The notes under the pieces are model-generated. The model was not told where the DNA came from and did no database searches. It worked only from the letters and a program-made list of their open reading frames with translations. The position numbers and the translations under genes are program-made. Positions 33,495 to 41,451 of a stretch of DNA of 42,753 bases are shown here, in pieces; the stretch's first letter is position 1; every line of letters starts with the position of its first letter. The DNA comes from JAABRU01 sp050180235 (lineage in GTDB: Bacteria; Desulfobacterota; Desulfobacteria; Desulfobacterales; Desulfococcaceae): NCBI GenBank assembly GCA_050180235.1, contig JBFXEJ010000049.1:1-42753 (forward strand), read 5' to 3'.

Positions 33495-33949
33495 AACCGT
33501 CTGTATCTGCATGGCTTCAGGCCTGTGAGGAAGATTTGTCAGTTGTCGAATCTCTGCTGCAAAGCAGACTGGCAACAGGGGCGGCAAGTTTTCATGCGCA
33601 GCAGTGTGTGGAAAAAAGTCTGAAGGCAGTTCTTGAGGAATATACAAAAACTGTCCCCAAAATTCATGATTTGGATAAACTGTTTTCCGAAGCGGGAAAG
33701 CATATGGATATTGAATATGATGAGACTATTGTGAACCGGCTGAATATGTTATATATAGAATCCCGTTATCCCGGTGCTTTTGGTTTCCTGCCTGAAGGCA
33801 AACCGTCTTTGGAAGATGTCAGGAAATTTTATGCTTTTGCAAAAAATGTTTATGATGTGGTAAAAAAACATCTGGAAGATCATTGCAAAGAGGAACAAAA
33901 CCTTTCAAAGCCCGGCATTCCGGATTTTCCGGAACCCGAAACCCATTAA
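33491..33949 (+). CDS. HEPN-domain protein (partner of MNT)
   Basis: 152 residues. Helical HEPN features are AASFHAQQCVEKSLKAVLEE, KIHDLDKLFSEA and IESRYPGAFGF. The R-x(4-6)-H motif of RNase-active HEPN toxins is not evident; the histidine in KIHDL is preceded by lysines. It may therefore be a non-nuclease HEPN variant. Coupled translation with the MNT gene indicates a functional pair. Confidence 0.85.
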   Translation: MKPSVSAWLQACEEDLSVVESLLQSRLATGAASFHAQQCVEKSLKAVLEEYTKTVPKIHDLDKLFSEAGKHMDIEYDETIVNRLNMLYIESRYPGAFGFLPEGKPSLEDVRKFYAFAKNVYDVVKKHLEDHCKEEQNLSKPGIPDFPEPETH

Positions 33950-33963
33950 AATAAAGAACAGTC

Positions 33964-35496
33964 ATGAAAAAAATCGAAGAAGTAACACTTCTGTATGAAA
34001 TCAGCAACAGTCTCAGCGAAAACATGGAGCTGAAAAAATCCCTGTACAGGGTGCTGGCGATTCTTTCCGGCTCCATGAATATGATCCGGGGAACCATTAC
34101 CCTGCTCAATCCCCTGCGCAATGAGATTGCCATTGAGGTGGCCCACGGTCTGACCCAGACCGCGATTGAGCGGGGAAAATACAAACTGGGTGAGGGAATC
34201 ACCGGACGGGTGGTGGAAACCGGAAAGGCCGTTGCCATTCCCAAAATCAGCGAGGAACCCCTGTTTCTGGATCGCACTGACTCCCGGAGAAACGACTCCC
34301 GGAAAATCAGAGATGAGCTTTCCTTTTTCTGTGTTCCCATTCAGAAAGGAAATCAGGTCATTGGCGCACTCAGTGTGGATCGTCCATATGATCCTGAATA
34401 TTCTCTGAAAAGCGGCACAGAGCTTCTCACGGTCATTGCCACCATGGTGGCCCAGCATGTGATCAATCTGGAAAACATCCGTCTGGAAAAGGAAAAACTC
34501 CGGGATGAAAACCGGCGGCTGCGCAATGAACTGGAAAACAAATACCGCATCAACAATATCATTGGCAACAGCAATAAAATGCGTGAAGTTTTCCAGATGA
34601 TCAGTCAGGTTTCCAAAAGCAATGCCACAGTGCTTGTCCGGGGTGAAAGCGGTACTGGAAAGGAACTGGTAGCCAATTCAATACATTACAACAGCGGCCG
34701 CGCCAAAGGCCCTTTTGTGAAAATGAACTGCGCCGCGCTGCCTGCGAATCTCATTGAAAGCGAACTCTTCGGGCATGAAAAAGGGGCGTTCACCGGAGCC
34801 ATCCGGCAGAAAATGGGGAGATTTGAACTCGCGCACAAAGGCACGATTTTTCTGGATGAAATCGGTTCCATAACGCCGGATGTGCAGGTGAATCTGCTGC
34901 GGGTTCTACAGGAGCGGGAACTGGAACGGGTGGGCGGACAGAAAACCATTAAAGTGGATGTCCGGGTGGTGGCTGCAACGAACAGAAATCTTGAAAATCT
35001 GGTTGAAGAGGGAATTTTCCGGGGCGATCTTTACTACCGTCTCAATGTTTTTCCCATATACATGCCCCCTCTGCGGGAGCGCAAAACCGATATTCTGCTG
35101 CTCGCGGATCATTTTCTGGAAAAATATGCTGCGGAAAACGGCAAGGATATCAGGCGTTTTTCCACTCCGGCCATTGATATGCTCATGGCCTATCACTGGC
35201 CCGGCAATGTGCGGGAACTGGAAAACTGCATTGAACGCGCGGTTCTGCTCTGTGAGGAGGGTGTGATTCACAGTTATCATCTGCCGCCTTCATTGCAGAC
35301 CGGAAAGGAATCCGGCACTCTTTCGGATCTGTCCCTGGATGAGGCTGTGGAAAATTTGGAAAAAGAGATGATTATTGACGCTCTGAAAAATACACGGGGC
35401 AATATCACCCAGTCTGCAACTCTGCTCAAAAGCACTGTAAGGAAAGTGGCCTACAAAGCACAGAAATACGGCATAGAATATTTTCATTACCGTTGA
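33964..35496 (+). CDS. Sigma-54-dependent activator with GAF domain (NifA-like)
   Basis: 510 residues. An N-terminal GAF domain (about 1-170) is followed by an AAA+ domain with Walker A GESGTGKE (227-234), the sigma-54-contact motif GAFTGA (274-279) and LDEIGSITPDVQ. A C-terminal Fis-type helix-turn-helix closes it (GNITQSATLLKSTVRKVAYKAQ). The layout resembles NifA. It is immediately upstream of the hydrogenase genes, so it is a candidate hydrogenase regulator, although no canonical -24/-12 promoter was found in the gap. The GAF ligand is unknown. The start at 33964 has a weak ribosome-binding site. Confidence 0.9.
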   Translation: MKKIEEVTLLYEISNSLSENMELKKSLYRVLAILSGSMNMIRGTITLLNPLRNEIAIEVAHGLTQTAIERGKYKLGEGITGRVVETGKAVAIPKISEEPLFLDRTDSRRNDSRKIRDELSFFCVPIQKGNQVIGALSVDRPYDPEYSLKSGTELLTVIATMVAQHVINLENIRLEKEKLRDENRRLRNELENKYRINNIIGNSNKMREVFQMISQVSKSNATVLVRGESGTGKELVANSIHYNSGRAKGPFVKMNCAALPANLIESELFGHEKGAFTGAIRQKMGRFELAHKGTIFLDEIGSITPDVQVNLLRVLQERELERVGGQKTIKVDVRVVAATNRNLENLVEEGIFRGDLYYRLNVFPIYMPPLRERKTDILLLADHFLEKYAAENGKDIRRFSTPAIDMLMAYHWPGNVRELENCIERAVLLCEEGVIHSYHLPPSLQTGKESGTLSDLSLDEAVENLEKEMIIDALKNTRGNITQSATLLKSTVRKVAYKAQKYGIEYFHYR

Positions 35497-35654
35497 GGCC
35501 GGGATGAGACAGGTGACTCTGTTTCCGGGTATCAAAAAACGGGTTTTTCCGGAAATTCTGTTTTTTTATAACCCTGAAAACCTGCATAAAACATATTTTT
35601 CCGAAATATTTTGACCATTTGAAAAATAAACTGCATTTATTTTATGCTTAGTAT

Positions 35655-35681
35655 TTGACTTTTGGAAAATTTCCCTTTAAT
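35655..35681 (+). promoter_or_regulatory. Candidate sigma-70-type promoter for the hydrogenase genes
   Basis: TTGACT (35655-35660) and TTTAAT (35676-35681) are 15 bases apart, short for the usual 16-18. A GGAAAATTTCC palindrome lies between the two boxes and could be an operator. The hydrogenase start lies 54 bases downstream. Tentative. Confidence 0.3.
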
Positions 35682-35734
35682 AAGAGGCAGTGTGTGCTGT
35701 CTTTTTTACACTTAACTGCATTTAGGAGGTGCAA

Positions 35735-36682
35735 ATGGAGCCGATGGAAAAAAATCGGGAATTTTATGAAAAACTGGAAGCAAAAGGCGTCTCACGAAGG
35801 GATTTTATGAAATACTGTACCTTCCTGACCGCGACCATGGGACTTTCCGCATCTTATGTACCCAAAGTGGCAGAAGTTTTTGCCGAGCCAAAACAGCGGC
35901 CGCCGGTGATCTGGCTGCAGTTTGCGGAATGCACGGGATGCACAGAAGCCGTGCTCCGCTCTGTTTATCCCTGGATTGCCGATCTGGTTCTGGATATTCT
36001 GTCCATTGAATATCATGAAACCATCATGGCTGCTGCCGGAAAACAGGCTGAGGAAAATCTGCACAATGCCGTAAAAAAATATGACGGCAAATTTATCTGC
36101 GTGGTGGAGGGAGCCATTGCCACTGCACCTGAAAATTACGGAATGATCGGCGGCCGGACCTTTCTGCAGATTGCAAAGGAGGTCTGTCCCAGGGCAGCGG
36201 CTGTGGTCTGCGTCGGCACCTGTGCGGCCTTCGGAGGTGTTCAGGCAGCCAGTCCCAACCCCGGAGGATACAAGGGTGTGGGAGATGCTCTGGGCATCAA
36301 AACCGTCAATCTGCCGGGCTGTCCCCTCAACCCGGTCAATTTTGTGGGAACCGTGGTCAACTATCTTCTCATGGGCAGCCTTCCTGCTTTGGACAACCTG
36401 AACCGTCCGCTTTTTGCCTATGGAAAAACGGTTCATGATCAATGTCCCAGACGTTCCCATTTTGAAAACGGGGAATTTGTCGAAGTTTTCGGATCAGAGG
36501 AAGCCAAGATGGGATACTGTCTGTACAAGCTGGGATGCAAAGGCCCGAACACCTACAACAACTGCCCCATTGCCAAATTTCACGGCGGAACAAGCTGGCC
36601 CATTCAGGCCGGTCATCCCTGCATGGGGTGCAGTGAACCGAATTTCTGGGATACCATGACACCGTTCTACAAAGAACTGTAA
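35735..36682 (+). CDS. hynB: Periplasmic [NiFe] hydrogenase small subunit
   Basis: 315 residues. The twin-arginine signal SRRDFMKYCTFLTATMGL sends the folded heterodimer across the membrane. Iron-sulfur ligands are CTGCTEAVLR (proximal), VGTCAAFGG, LPGCPLNP, HDQCPRRSHFENG, CLYKLGCKGPNTYNNCP and HPCMGCSEPNFWD. It carries electrons between the Ni-Fe site and a periplasmic acceptor. The start at 35735 is fixed by TAGGAGGTGCAA; GTG six bases earlier is not needed. It is followed by the large subunit. No cytochrome b partner is present in the window, so cytochrome c3 is a plausible acceptor. Symbols follow the Desulfovibrio usage. Confidence 0.95.
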   Translation: MEPMEKNREFYEKLEAKGVSRRDFMKYCTFLTATMGLSASYVPKVAEVFAEPKQRPPVIWLQFAECTGCTEAVLRSVYPWIADLVLDILSIEYHETIMAAAGKQAEENLHNAVKKYDGKFICVVEGAIATAPENYGMIGGRTFLQIAKEVCPRAAAVVCVGTCAAFGGVQAASPNPGGYKGVGDALGIKTVNLPGCPLNPVNFVGTVVNYLLMGSLPALDNLNRPLFAYGKTVHDQCPRRSHFENGEFVEVFGSEEAKMGYCLYKLGCKGPNTYNNCPIAKFHGGTSWPIQAGHPCMGCSEPNFWDTMTPFYKEL

Positions 36683-36846
36683 CTGCAAATGCAGGTATTG
36701 CATCCTGTTGAAACAAAGTCAGTCAGTTGCAGGAATATGTCAGGATTTGTCATAACAGAATTTTTGGCATATCCGGCATTTGCAGGTATCAGACCGGAGA
36801 ATTTTTAAAAACAATCCTTTTACGAAAAAGGGAGGAAATATATCCA

Positions 36847-38529
36847 ATGGGTAAACGAATCATCATAGATCCGATCACCAGAATAGAAGGACACCTCCGC
36901 ATAGAGGTCGAAGTATCCAAGGGCAAAGTGACCAATGCCTGGAGTTCCGGCCAGATGTTCCGGGGGATTGAAATGATCCTCAAAGGCCGTGCACCTGAGG
37001 ATGCCCATCATTTTGTCCAGCGCTCCTGCGGCGTCTGCACCTATGTTCATGCCCTGTCATCTGTCAGGGCTGTGGAAGCCGCTATAGGAATCACCGTTCC
37101 GCCCAATGCGCGGCTGATCCGGAATCTGCTTCATGCAGCCCAGTTTCAGCATGACCATATTGTTCATTTTTATCATCTTCATGCTCTGGACTGGGTGGAT
37201 GTGGTCAGCGCACTCAAAGCCGATCCCAAAAAGACAGCCGAGCTTTCGGAAAATGTAAGCAATGCTCCCTGGGGCGGTTCCGCGTATTACAAAGAAGTGC
37301 AGCAGCGTCTCCAGACCTTTGTGGACAGCGGCCAGCTCGGCCCCTTCAACAACGCATACTGGGGTCATCCGGCCTACAAACTGCCGCCTGAGGCCAACCT
37401 CATGGCCTGCGCCCATTATATTGAAGCCCTGCGTATGCAGGCAAAAACAGCAAAAATGCACGCCATTTTCGGTGCAAAGAACCCGCATATCCAGTCTTTG
37501 GTTGTGGGAGGCGTAACCTGTGTCCGGGATCTGAATCCTGACCGGATTTTTGAATTCCTCTATCTGTGGAAGGAAACCCAGAAATTTGTGGAAGATGTGT
37601 ATATTCCGGATGTGCTGGCTGTGGCCTCTTTCTACAAAGACTGGGGAGCCATCGGCGGAACCCGCAATTTCCTCGCTTACGGAGACTGGCCCTCAGGTGA
37701 AAAGGAGCCGGATACTTTCATGATGCCCAGAGGCGTGATCATGAATCGGGACATGGGCAAAGTTCTTGATATGAATCATGAAAAAATAACTGAGGATGTG
37801 AAACATGCCTGGTATGCAGACAGCGCAGCCAGTCATCCCTTCAAAGGTGTAACCGATCCCCTGACCCAGGAAATCAAATATGAACCCGGAGAGGAAAGCA
37901 GTATGCTGCTCTGGAAAAGCAAAACCAACAAATATTCCTGGATCAAAGCTCCCCGTTATGAAAGCGAACCCTGCGAGGTCGGCCCCCTGGCCCGTGTGCT
38001 GGTGGCCTATGCCAAAGGCAGCAAGCCTTTTCAGGATATTGTCAACAGCACACTCAAAAAACTGGATATTCCGGTGGAAGCCCTTTTCTCCACTCTGGGC
38101 AGAACAGCGGCCAGAGCTCTGGAAACGGTTGTCATCGGGGATGTCATGGAAAACTGGATTATGGAACTGGTGGAAAACGTGCGCAAAGGCGATACCCGAA
38201 CCTATCAGCCCTGGGAAATGCCCAATGAGGCAATGGGTTATGGTCTGAATGATGTTCCCAGAGGCGCGCTGGGGCACTGGATTGAGATCAAAGACAAAAA
38301 GATCGCCAATTACCAGTATGTGGTTCCCTCCACCTGGAATCTGGGCCCCCGCTGTGAAGCCGGCAAAATAGGGCCGGTGGAGGAAGCCCTGATCGGAACG
38401 CCTGTTGCAGATCCCAAAAAGCCTGTGGAAGTTCTGCGCACTGTCCATTCCTTTGATCCCTGCATCGCGTGTGCCATTCATGTGATTGATCCGGATTCCA
38501 ATGAGGTTTACAAGGTAAAGGTTCTGTAA
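36847..38529 (+). CDS. hynA: Periplasmic [NiFe] hydrogenase large subunit
   Basis: 560 residues. The Ni ligands are RSCGVCTYVHA (Cys61, Cys64) and DPCIACAIH (Cys539, Cys542); all are Cys, with no selenocysteine codon, so it is [NiFe] not [NiFeSe]. The maturation protease should cut after His545, releasing the 15-residue tail VIDPDSNEVYKVKVL. It oxidises or produces H2 in the periplasm, travelling on the Tat signal of the small subunit. The start at 36847 follows GGGAGGAAATATATCC, and MGKRIIIDPITRIEGHLR is the usual opening. A strong hairpin lies between it and the maturation protease gene. Confidence 0.96.
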   Translation: MGKRIIIDPITRIEGHLRIEVEVSKGKVTNAWSSGQMFRGIEMILKGRAPEDAHHFVQRSCGVCTYVHALSSVRAVEAAIGITVPPNARLIRNLLHAAQFQHDHIVHFYHLHALDWVDVVSALKADPKKTAELSENVSNAPWGGSAYYKEVQQRLQTFVDSGQLGPFNNAYWGHPAYKLPPEANLMACAHYIEALRMQAKTAKMHAIFGAKNPHIQSLVVGGVTCVRDLNPDRIFEFLYLWKETQKFVEDVYIPDVLAVASFYKDWGAIGGTRNFLAYGDWPSGEKEPDTFMMPRGVIMNRDMGKVLDMNHEKITEDVKHAWYADSAASHPFKGVTDPLTQEIKYEPGEESSMLLWKSKTNKYSWIKAPRYESEPCEVGPLARVLVAYAKGSKPFQDIVNSTLKKLDIPVEALFSTLGRTAARALETVVIGDVMENWIMELVENVRKGDTRTYQPWEMPNEAMGYGLNDVPRGALGHWIEIKDKKIANYQYVVPSTWNLGPRCEAGKIGPVEEALIGTPVADPKKPVEVLRTVHSFDPCIACAIHVIDPDSNEVYKVKVL

Positions 38530-38556
38530 AAAGAATCAAAAACCGCTATTATTTCA

Positions 38557-38596
38557 AACCATCCGCATGGCAGAATGTTCTGCTCTGCGGATGGTT
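38557..38596 (+). terminator. Strong hairpin between hydrogenase large subunit and maturation protease
   Basis: AACCATCCGCA and TGCGGATGGTT form a perfect 11-bp outer stem; GCAGAA and TTCTGC form an inner stem. The U-run after it is weak, so it may act as a transcript-stabilising or partial termination signal that sets the ratio of structural to maturation proteins. Confidence 0.6.
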
Positions 38597-38612
38597 CGGA
38601 GCAGTGTTTTTT

Positions 38613-39173
38613 ATGACAGACATACCGCATATCATGGTGCTTGGGGTCGGCAATATTCTGCTGACTGATGAGGGATTTGGCATCCGTGTGATTGAAAAAA
38701 TGCAGGAAATGTATGAGTTTCCGGAAAACGTGTCACTGGTGGATGGAGGTGTTCTGGGCATAAACCTGCTGGGCGTGCTCAGTGAAACAGATCAGCTTAT
38801 TGTGGTTGATGTAATCCGCAACAGCGGAGAACCAGGAACCCTGTACCGCATTGACAATGATGAAATTCCCCAGCGCATCCGTGCCAAAAATTCTCTGCAC
38901 CAGATTGATTTTCTCGAAACAATGGCCCTGTGCCGCTATGGGCTGGACAAAGTCCCTGAAACCGTGATTTTCGGCGTGGAACCCCAGGATATTGAAACCT
39001 GCGGTCTGGAAATGACACCGGCTGTTTCAGCCAGGACAGATGATATTATCAGCAAAGTGCTGGAGGAACTGACCCGGATGGGTGTGAGTTATCAGAAAAA
39101 AGGAGCCGCAGAACATGTGTCTTGCCATTCCCTCAAAAATTGTGGAAATCAGCAGCAGCAAAGCTGTCATTGA
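38613..39173 (+). CDS. Hydrogenase maturation protease (HyaD/HybD/HynC family)
   Basis: 186 residues starting MTDIPHIMVLGVGNILLTDEGFGIRV. Ni-sensing positions correspond to Glu in TDEGFG, Asp in VVDVIR and His in SLHQIDF, the E/D/H set of this family. It trims the C-terminal tail of the hydrogenase large subunit after nickel insertion. ATG at 38613 is chosen over GTG 38604 because GGAG lies 11 bases ahead. Its last 59 bases overlap the HypC gene, giving a C-terminal tail (CHSLKNCGNQQQQSCH) not expected in the family. Confidence 0.9.
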   Translation: MTDIPHIMVLGVGNILLTDEGFGIRVIEKMQEMYEFPENVSLVDGGVLGINLLGVLSETDQLIVVDVIRNSGEPGTLYRIDNDEIPQRIRAKNSLHQIDFLETMALCRYGLDKVPETVIFGVEPQDIETCGLEMTPAVSARTDDIISKVLEELTRMGVSYQKKGAAEHVSCHSLKNCGNQQQQSCH

Positions 39174-39345
39174 TGTGGACGGAGTGCAGCGGGAATGCAG
39201 CCTGCTGATGATCGAAGATCCGAAAATCGGTGATTATGTGATTGTCCACGCGGGTTTTGCCATTCAGAAGATTGATGAAACAGCGGCACAGGAATCCCTT
39301 CAACTGATGAGGGAAATGGCGGATCTCAGCGCTTATTCCGCATAA
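39115..39345 (+). CDS. hypC: Hydrogenase assembly chaperone HypC
   Basis: 76 residues with the N-terminal MCLAIPSKIVE of the HypC/HupF family, whose Cys2 binds the Fe precursor, and the small beta-barrel region GVQRECSLLMIEDPKIGDYVIVHAGFAIQKID. It transfers the Fe(CN)2CO unit to the large subunit with HypD. The gene overlaps the maturation protease gene by 59 bases in another frame. An ACAT-type context with AAAAAGGAG (39098-39106) ahead of the ATG supports the start. HypA, B, D, E and F are not in this window. Confidence 0.93.
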   Translation: MCLAIPSKIVEISSSKAVIDVDGVQRECSLLMIEDPKIGDYVIVHAGFAIQKIDETAAQESLQLMREMADLSAYSA

Positions 39346-39386
39346 AAAAACAGCAGAGGGACTTTCTGCTGTCATCCTTAGACCTG

Positions 39387-39493
39387 TAAGGTGATTTATG
39401 AAAATAAATATCCCGGTTCAGTTCACAGACACAGGGCAAAAGCCGGAAGCTTATGCTGCTTTGCCGGGACATTCTTTTCCGGAAATCACCTAA
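39387..39493. repeat. MITE-like element, family 2a
   Basis: Begins TAAGGTGATTTATG and ends GGAAATCACCTAA. The interior matches 15433-15539 and 18993-19100. It lies between hypC and the DUF169 gene; nothing else is coded in 39346-39635. Confidence 0.8.
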
Positions 39494-39635
39494 AGTCCGC
39501 TTTCCCTTTTTTATAAAAGAAAACTTTTCAGACAGTTGAATAAAAAAATTCCATCCTGACAGCGTATGGGGCATACTCTTTCTGCGGTCAGACCCGTTCA
39601 TTGATACATTTGTAATACCGGAAAGGGGAGATGAA

Positions 39636-40427
39636 ATGGATTATAAAGCATTTTCCGAAGAAATTTCCAGGCTGATTCGGCCGCAGTCTTATCCTCTCGG
39701 AGTGAAATTGCTGAAAGATGTCAGCAAACTTCCAAAGGAAGCGGTCAGACCGTCAAAGTATGGCATCAAAATTTCCCTTTGCCAGTGGACAACAATGGCA
39801 AGACGCTGGGGGCGGATTATGGCAGCAGTGGCAGATGATATCAACTGTACGCCATGCCTTGCGGCACTGGGCCTTAAACGGATGAAAGACAGCAGACCGC
39901 TTTCTGAATATTTTTTGGAAATGGGCTATTTCAGCAGCATTGAATTGGCGGAAAAGGCAACAAAAAGACTTAATCCGATACCATCAGGTGAAATTGCAGG
40001 GATAGCTGTTTTCCCTCTTGAAACGGCACCTGCCGATCCTGATATTGTTCTGATTTATGGAACACCTGCACAAATGGCTGTATTGGCAGCGGCTTATCTT
40101 TATCATTATGGGGAACTCATTGAATCTGAAACCACAGGATTCGGCATCTCGTGTCTTTCATCCCTAAAACCTTATTTTACCGGCAAACCTGCATTTGTTC
40201 ATCCCGGTCGCGGCGAGCGTATTTTGGCAGGTACAGATGAATCCGAGATGTTTTTCACTTTTCCGGCAGATTATTGTGAACCGCTTTTGGACGGTTTAAA
40301 GAAAACCCATGAAAAAGGAACACGATATCCTGTTCAAAGTTATATGATTTATCAGCCACCCATCATTAAGCCCATGAAAAATCTTGGAGATAAATTAACT
40401 GATTTGGTAGTGGGTCAAATCCGTTGA
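39636..40427 (+). CDS. DUF169 family protein
   Basis: 263 residues (MDYKAFSEEISRLIRPQSYPLGVKLLK...). Family features are ISLCQWTTMARRWGRIMAA with ADDINCTPCLAALG (conserved cysteines), FPLETAPADPDIVLIYGTPAQM and the C-terminal ILAGTDESEMFFTFPADYCEPLLDGL. DUF169 proteins are common in anaerobes and methanogens and are of unknown function; the conserved cysteines may bind metal or Fe-S. The start follows GGAAAGGGGAGATGAA. It is followed by a GC-rich inverted repeat. Confidence 0.85.
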   Translation: MDYKAFSEEISRLIRPQSYPLGVKLLKDVSKLPKEAVRPSKYGIKISLCQWTTMARRWGRIMAAVADDINCTPCLAALGLKRMKDSRPLSEYFLEMGYFSSIELAEKATKRLNPIPSGEIAGIAVFPLETAPADPDIVLIYGTPAQMAVLAAAYLYHYGELIESETTGFGISCLSSLKPYFTGKPAFVHPGRGERILAGTDESEMFFTFPADYCEPLLDGLKKTHEKGTRYPVQSYMIYQPPIIKPMKNLGDKLTDLVVGQIR

Positions 40428-40432
40428 TAAGG

Positions 40433-40519
40433 TCTCCCCTCCCTTGAGGGAGGGGCAGGGGGAGGGTGAAAACATCACTGATTATCCCCTCCCCTGACCC
40501 CTCCCACCGGGGGAGGGGA
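40433..40519. repeat. GC-rich inverted repeat (CTCCCCTCCCTTGAGGGAGGGG type)
   Basis: The first hairpin is CTCCCCTCCC-TTGA-GGGAGGGG; a second inverted arm ends CACCGGGGGAGGGG. It lies between convergent genes and could terminate both transcripts. Confidence 0.65.
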
Positions 40520-40528
40520 ATTTTTGGA

Positions 40529-41194
40529 TCAACAGATTTGCACCACTACCACTGATTTATGACACGGAGATTTTTCTGCCGGGCCCGGTGCTTCATCCTG
40601 TACTGACTGACAAGTCGCAGACTCTGATTGAAGAACATAAGCAAGCCAGACATCTTCGGCCCTGACAGCAGAAATCTGAACAGAAAAATCTGCAACATGA
40701 CAATGTTTCTGCTGAAACATCTGCCGCAGATCATCATCCTGCCACAGATAAAAGATTCTGCCGTCTTTTGCTGTTTTTGTGCCTGTTCCCTGTTTCATGG
40801 AAACAAGAACATGACCTTCCGGACGCAGAGCATGTAAGATATTCTCAAAAATATCAAGCATTTCATCATGGAAAATGTGAACCAGCGCACCAATCAGGAC
40901 AATCGCATCTACGGAAATCTGAGAAAAATCAAAGGTTCGGAAATCCCCTTCCATGACTTTGCATCCCGCATGTTTCCGGGCCAGTTCTGCAAGCCCCGGA
41001 GATCGTTCAAATCCGATCACATGAAATCCCCGCTGTTTCAGCCACAGCAGATCCCGGCCTGAACCGCAGCCTGCATCCAGAATCCGGGCTCCGGGTTTCA
41101 GTCTGTCTGCAAGCGGAATCAGAAAGGATTCCGGATTGATCTTAAAGGTTTGTTCGTAATATTCCTGAAAATTTGTATGATAATAATCATCCAT
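40529..41194 (-). CDS. Class I SAM-dependent methyltransferase
   Basis: 221 residues. SAM-binding motif I is RILDAGCGSGRDLLWLKQRG, with GFERSPGLAE, VMEGDFRTFDF and DAIVLIGALVHI as later motifs, as in the Methyltransf_11/25 families. Substrate unknown. The start follows CTGGCGGAAAC. The last residues (KSVVVVQIC) are read from the repeat that lies beyond the usual end of such proteins, so the natural C-terminus may have been extended by repeat insertion. It is convergent with the DUF169 gene. Confidence 0.85.
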   Translation of the reverse strand: MDDYYHTNFQEYYEQTFKINPESFLIPLADRLKPGARILDAGCGSGRDLLWLKQRGFHVIGFERSPGLAELARKHAGCKVMEGDFRTFDFSQISVDAIVLIGALVHIFHDEMLDIFENILHALRPEGHVLVSMKQGTGTKTAKDGRIFYLWQDDDLRQMFQQKHCHVADFSVQISAVRAEDVWLAYVLQSESATCQSVQDEAPGPAEKSPCHKSVVVVQIC

Positions 41195-41238
41195 GTTTCC
41201 GCCAGAGTCCTGTTCCTGTTTTTGCTTCAGACTGCCGC

Positions 41239-41411
41239 TAATACCGGTTCGCCATTGAAAGTATACTTATGATTCGGTTTCCCACAGAGAACACAGAGAG
41301 AAAAAACCACAGAGAACACAGAGGAAAAATTCTTTTTTTCTGTGTTCTCTTTGCAGTTCTCTGTGATCTCTGCGGAAAATAAATTTATAAATTCAATGGA
41401 GAATTGGTATA
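41239..41411. repeat. MITE-like element, family 1, with inserted CACAGAGAAC repeat
   Basis: Ends TAATACCGGTTCGCCATTGA and, inverted, TTATACCAATTCTCCATTGA. The core 41281-41375 carries the ACACAGAGAACACAGAG and CTGTGTTCTCTTTGC dispersed repeat, so it is a composite or nested element. Confidence 0.7.
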
Positions 41412-41451
41412 AGACACAAAGGCACAAAGTTTCACAAAGGTTAATGCACAA

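Noticed and set aside
35681..35702. GAGGCAGTGTGTGCTG as a sigma-54 -24/-12 promoter for the hydrogenase genes
   Set aside because: GG and GC are separated by 8 bases instead of the required 10, so it does not fit despite the nearby sigma-54 activator.
38458..38490. Possible selenocysteine at the hydrogenase large-subunit active site
   Set aside because: The codon at the first C-terminal ligand is TGC (Cys), not TGA.
41281..41375. ACACAGAGAAC repeats as a CRISPR-like array
   Set aside because: The units are adjacent and inverted with no unique spacers; this is a common dispersed repeat.
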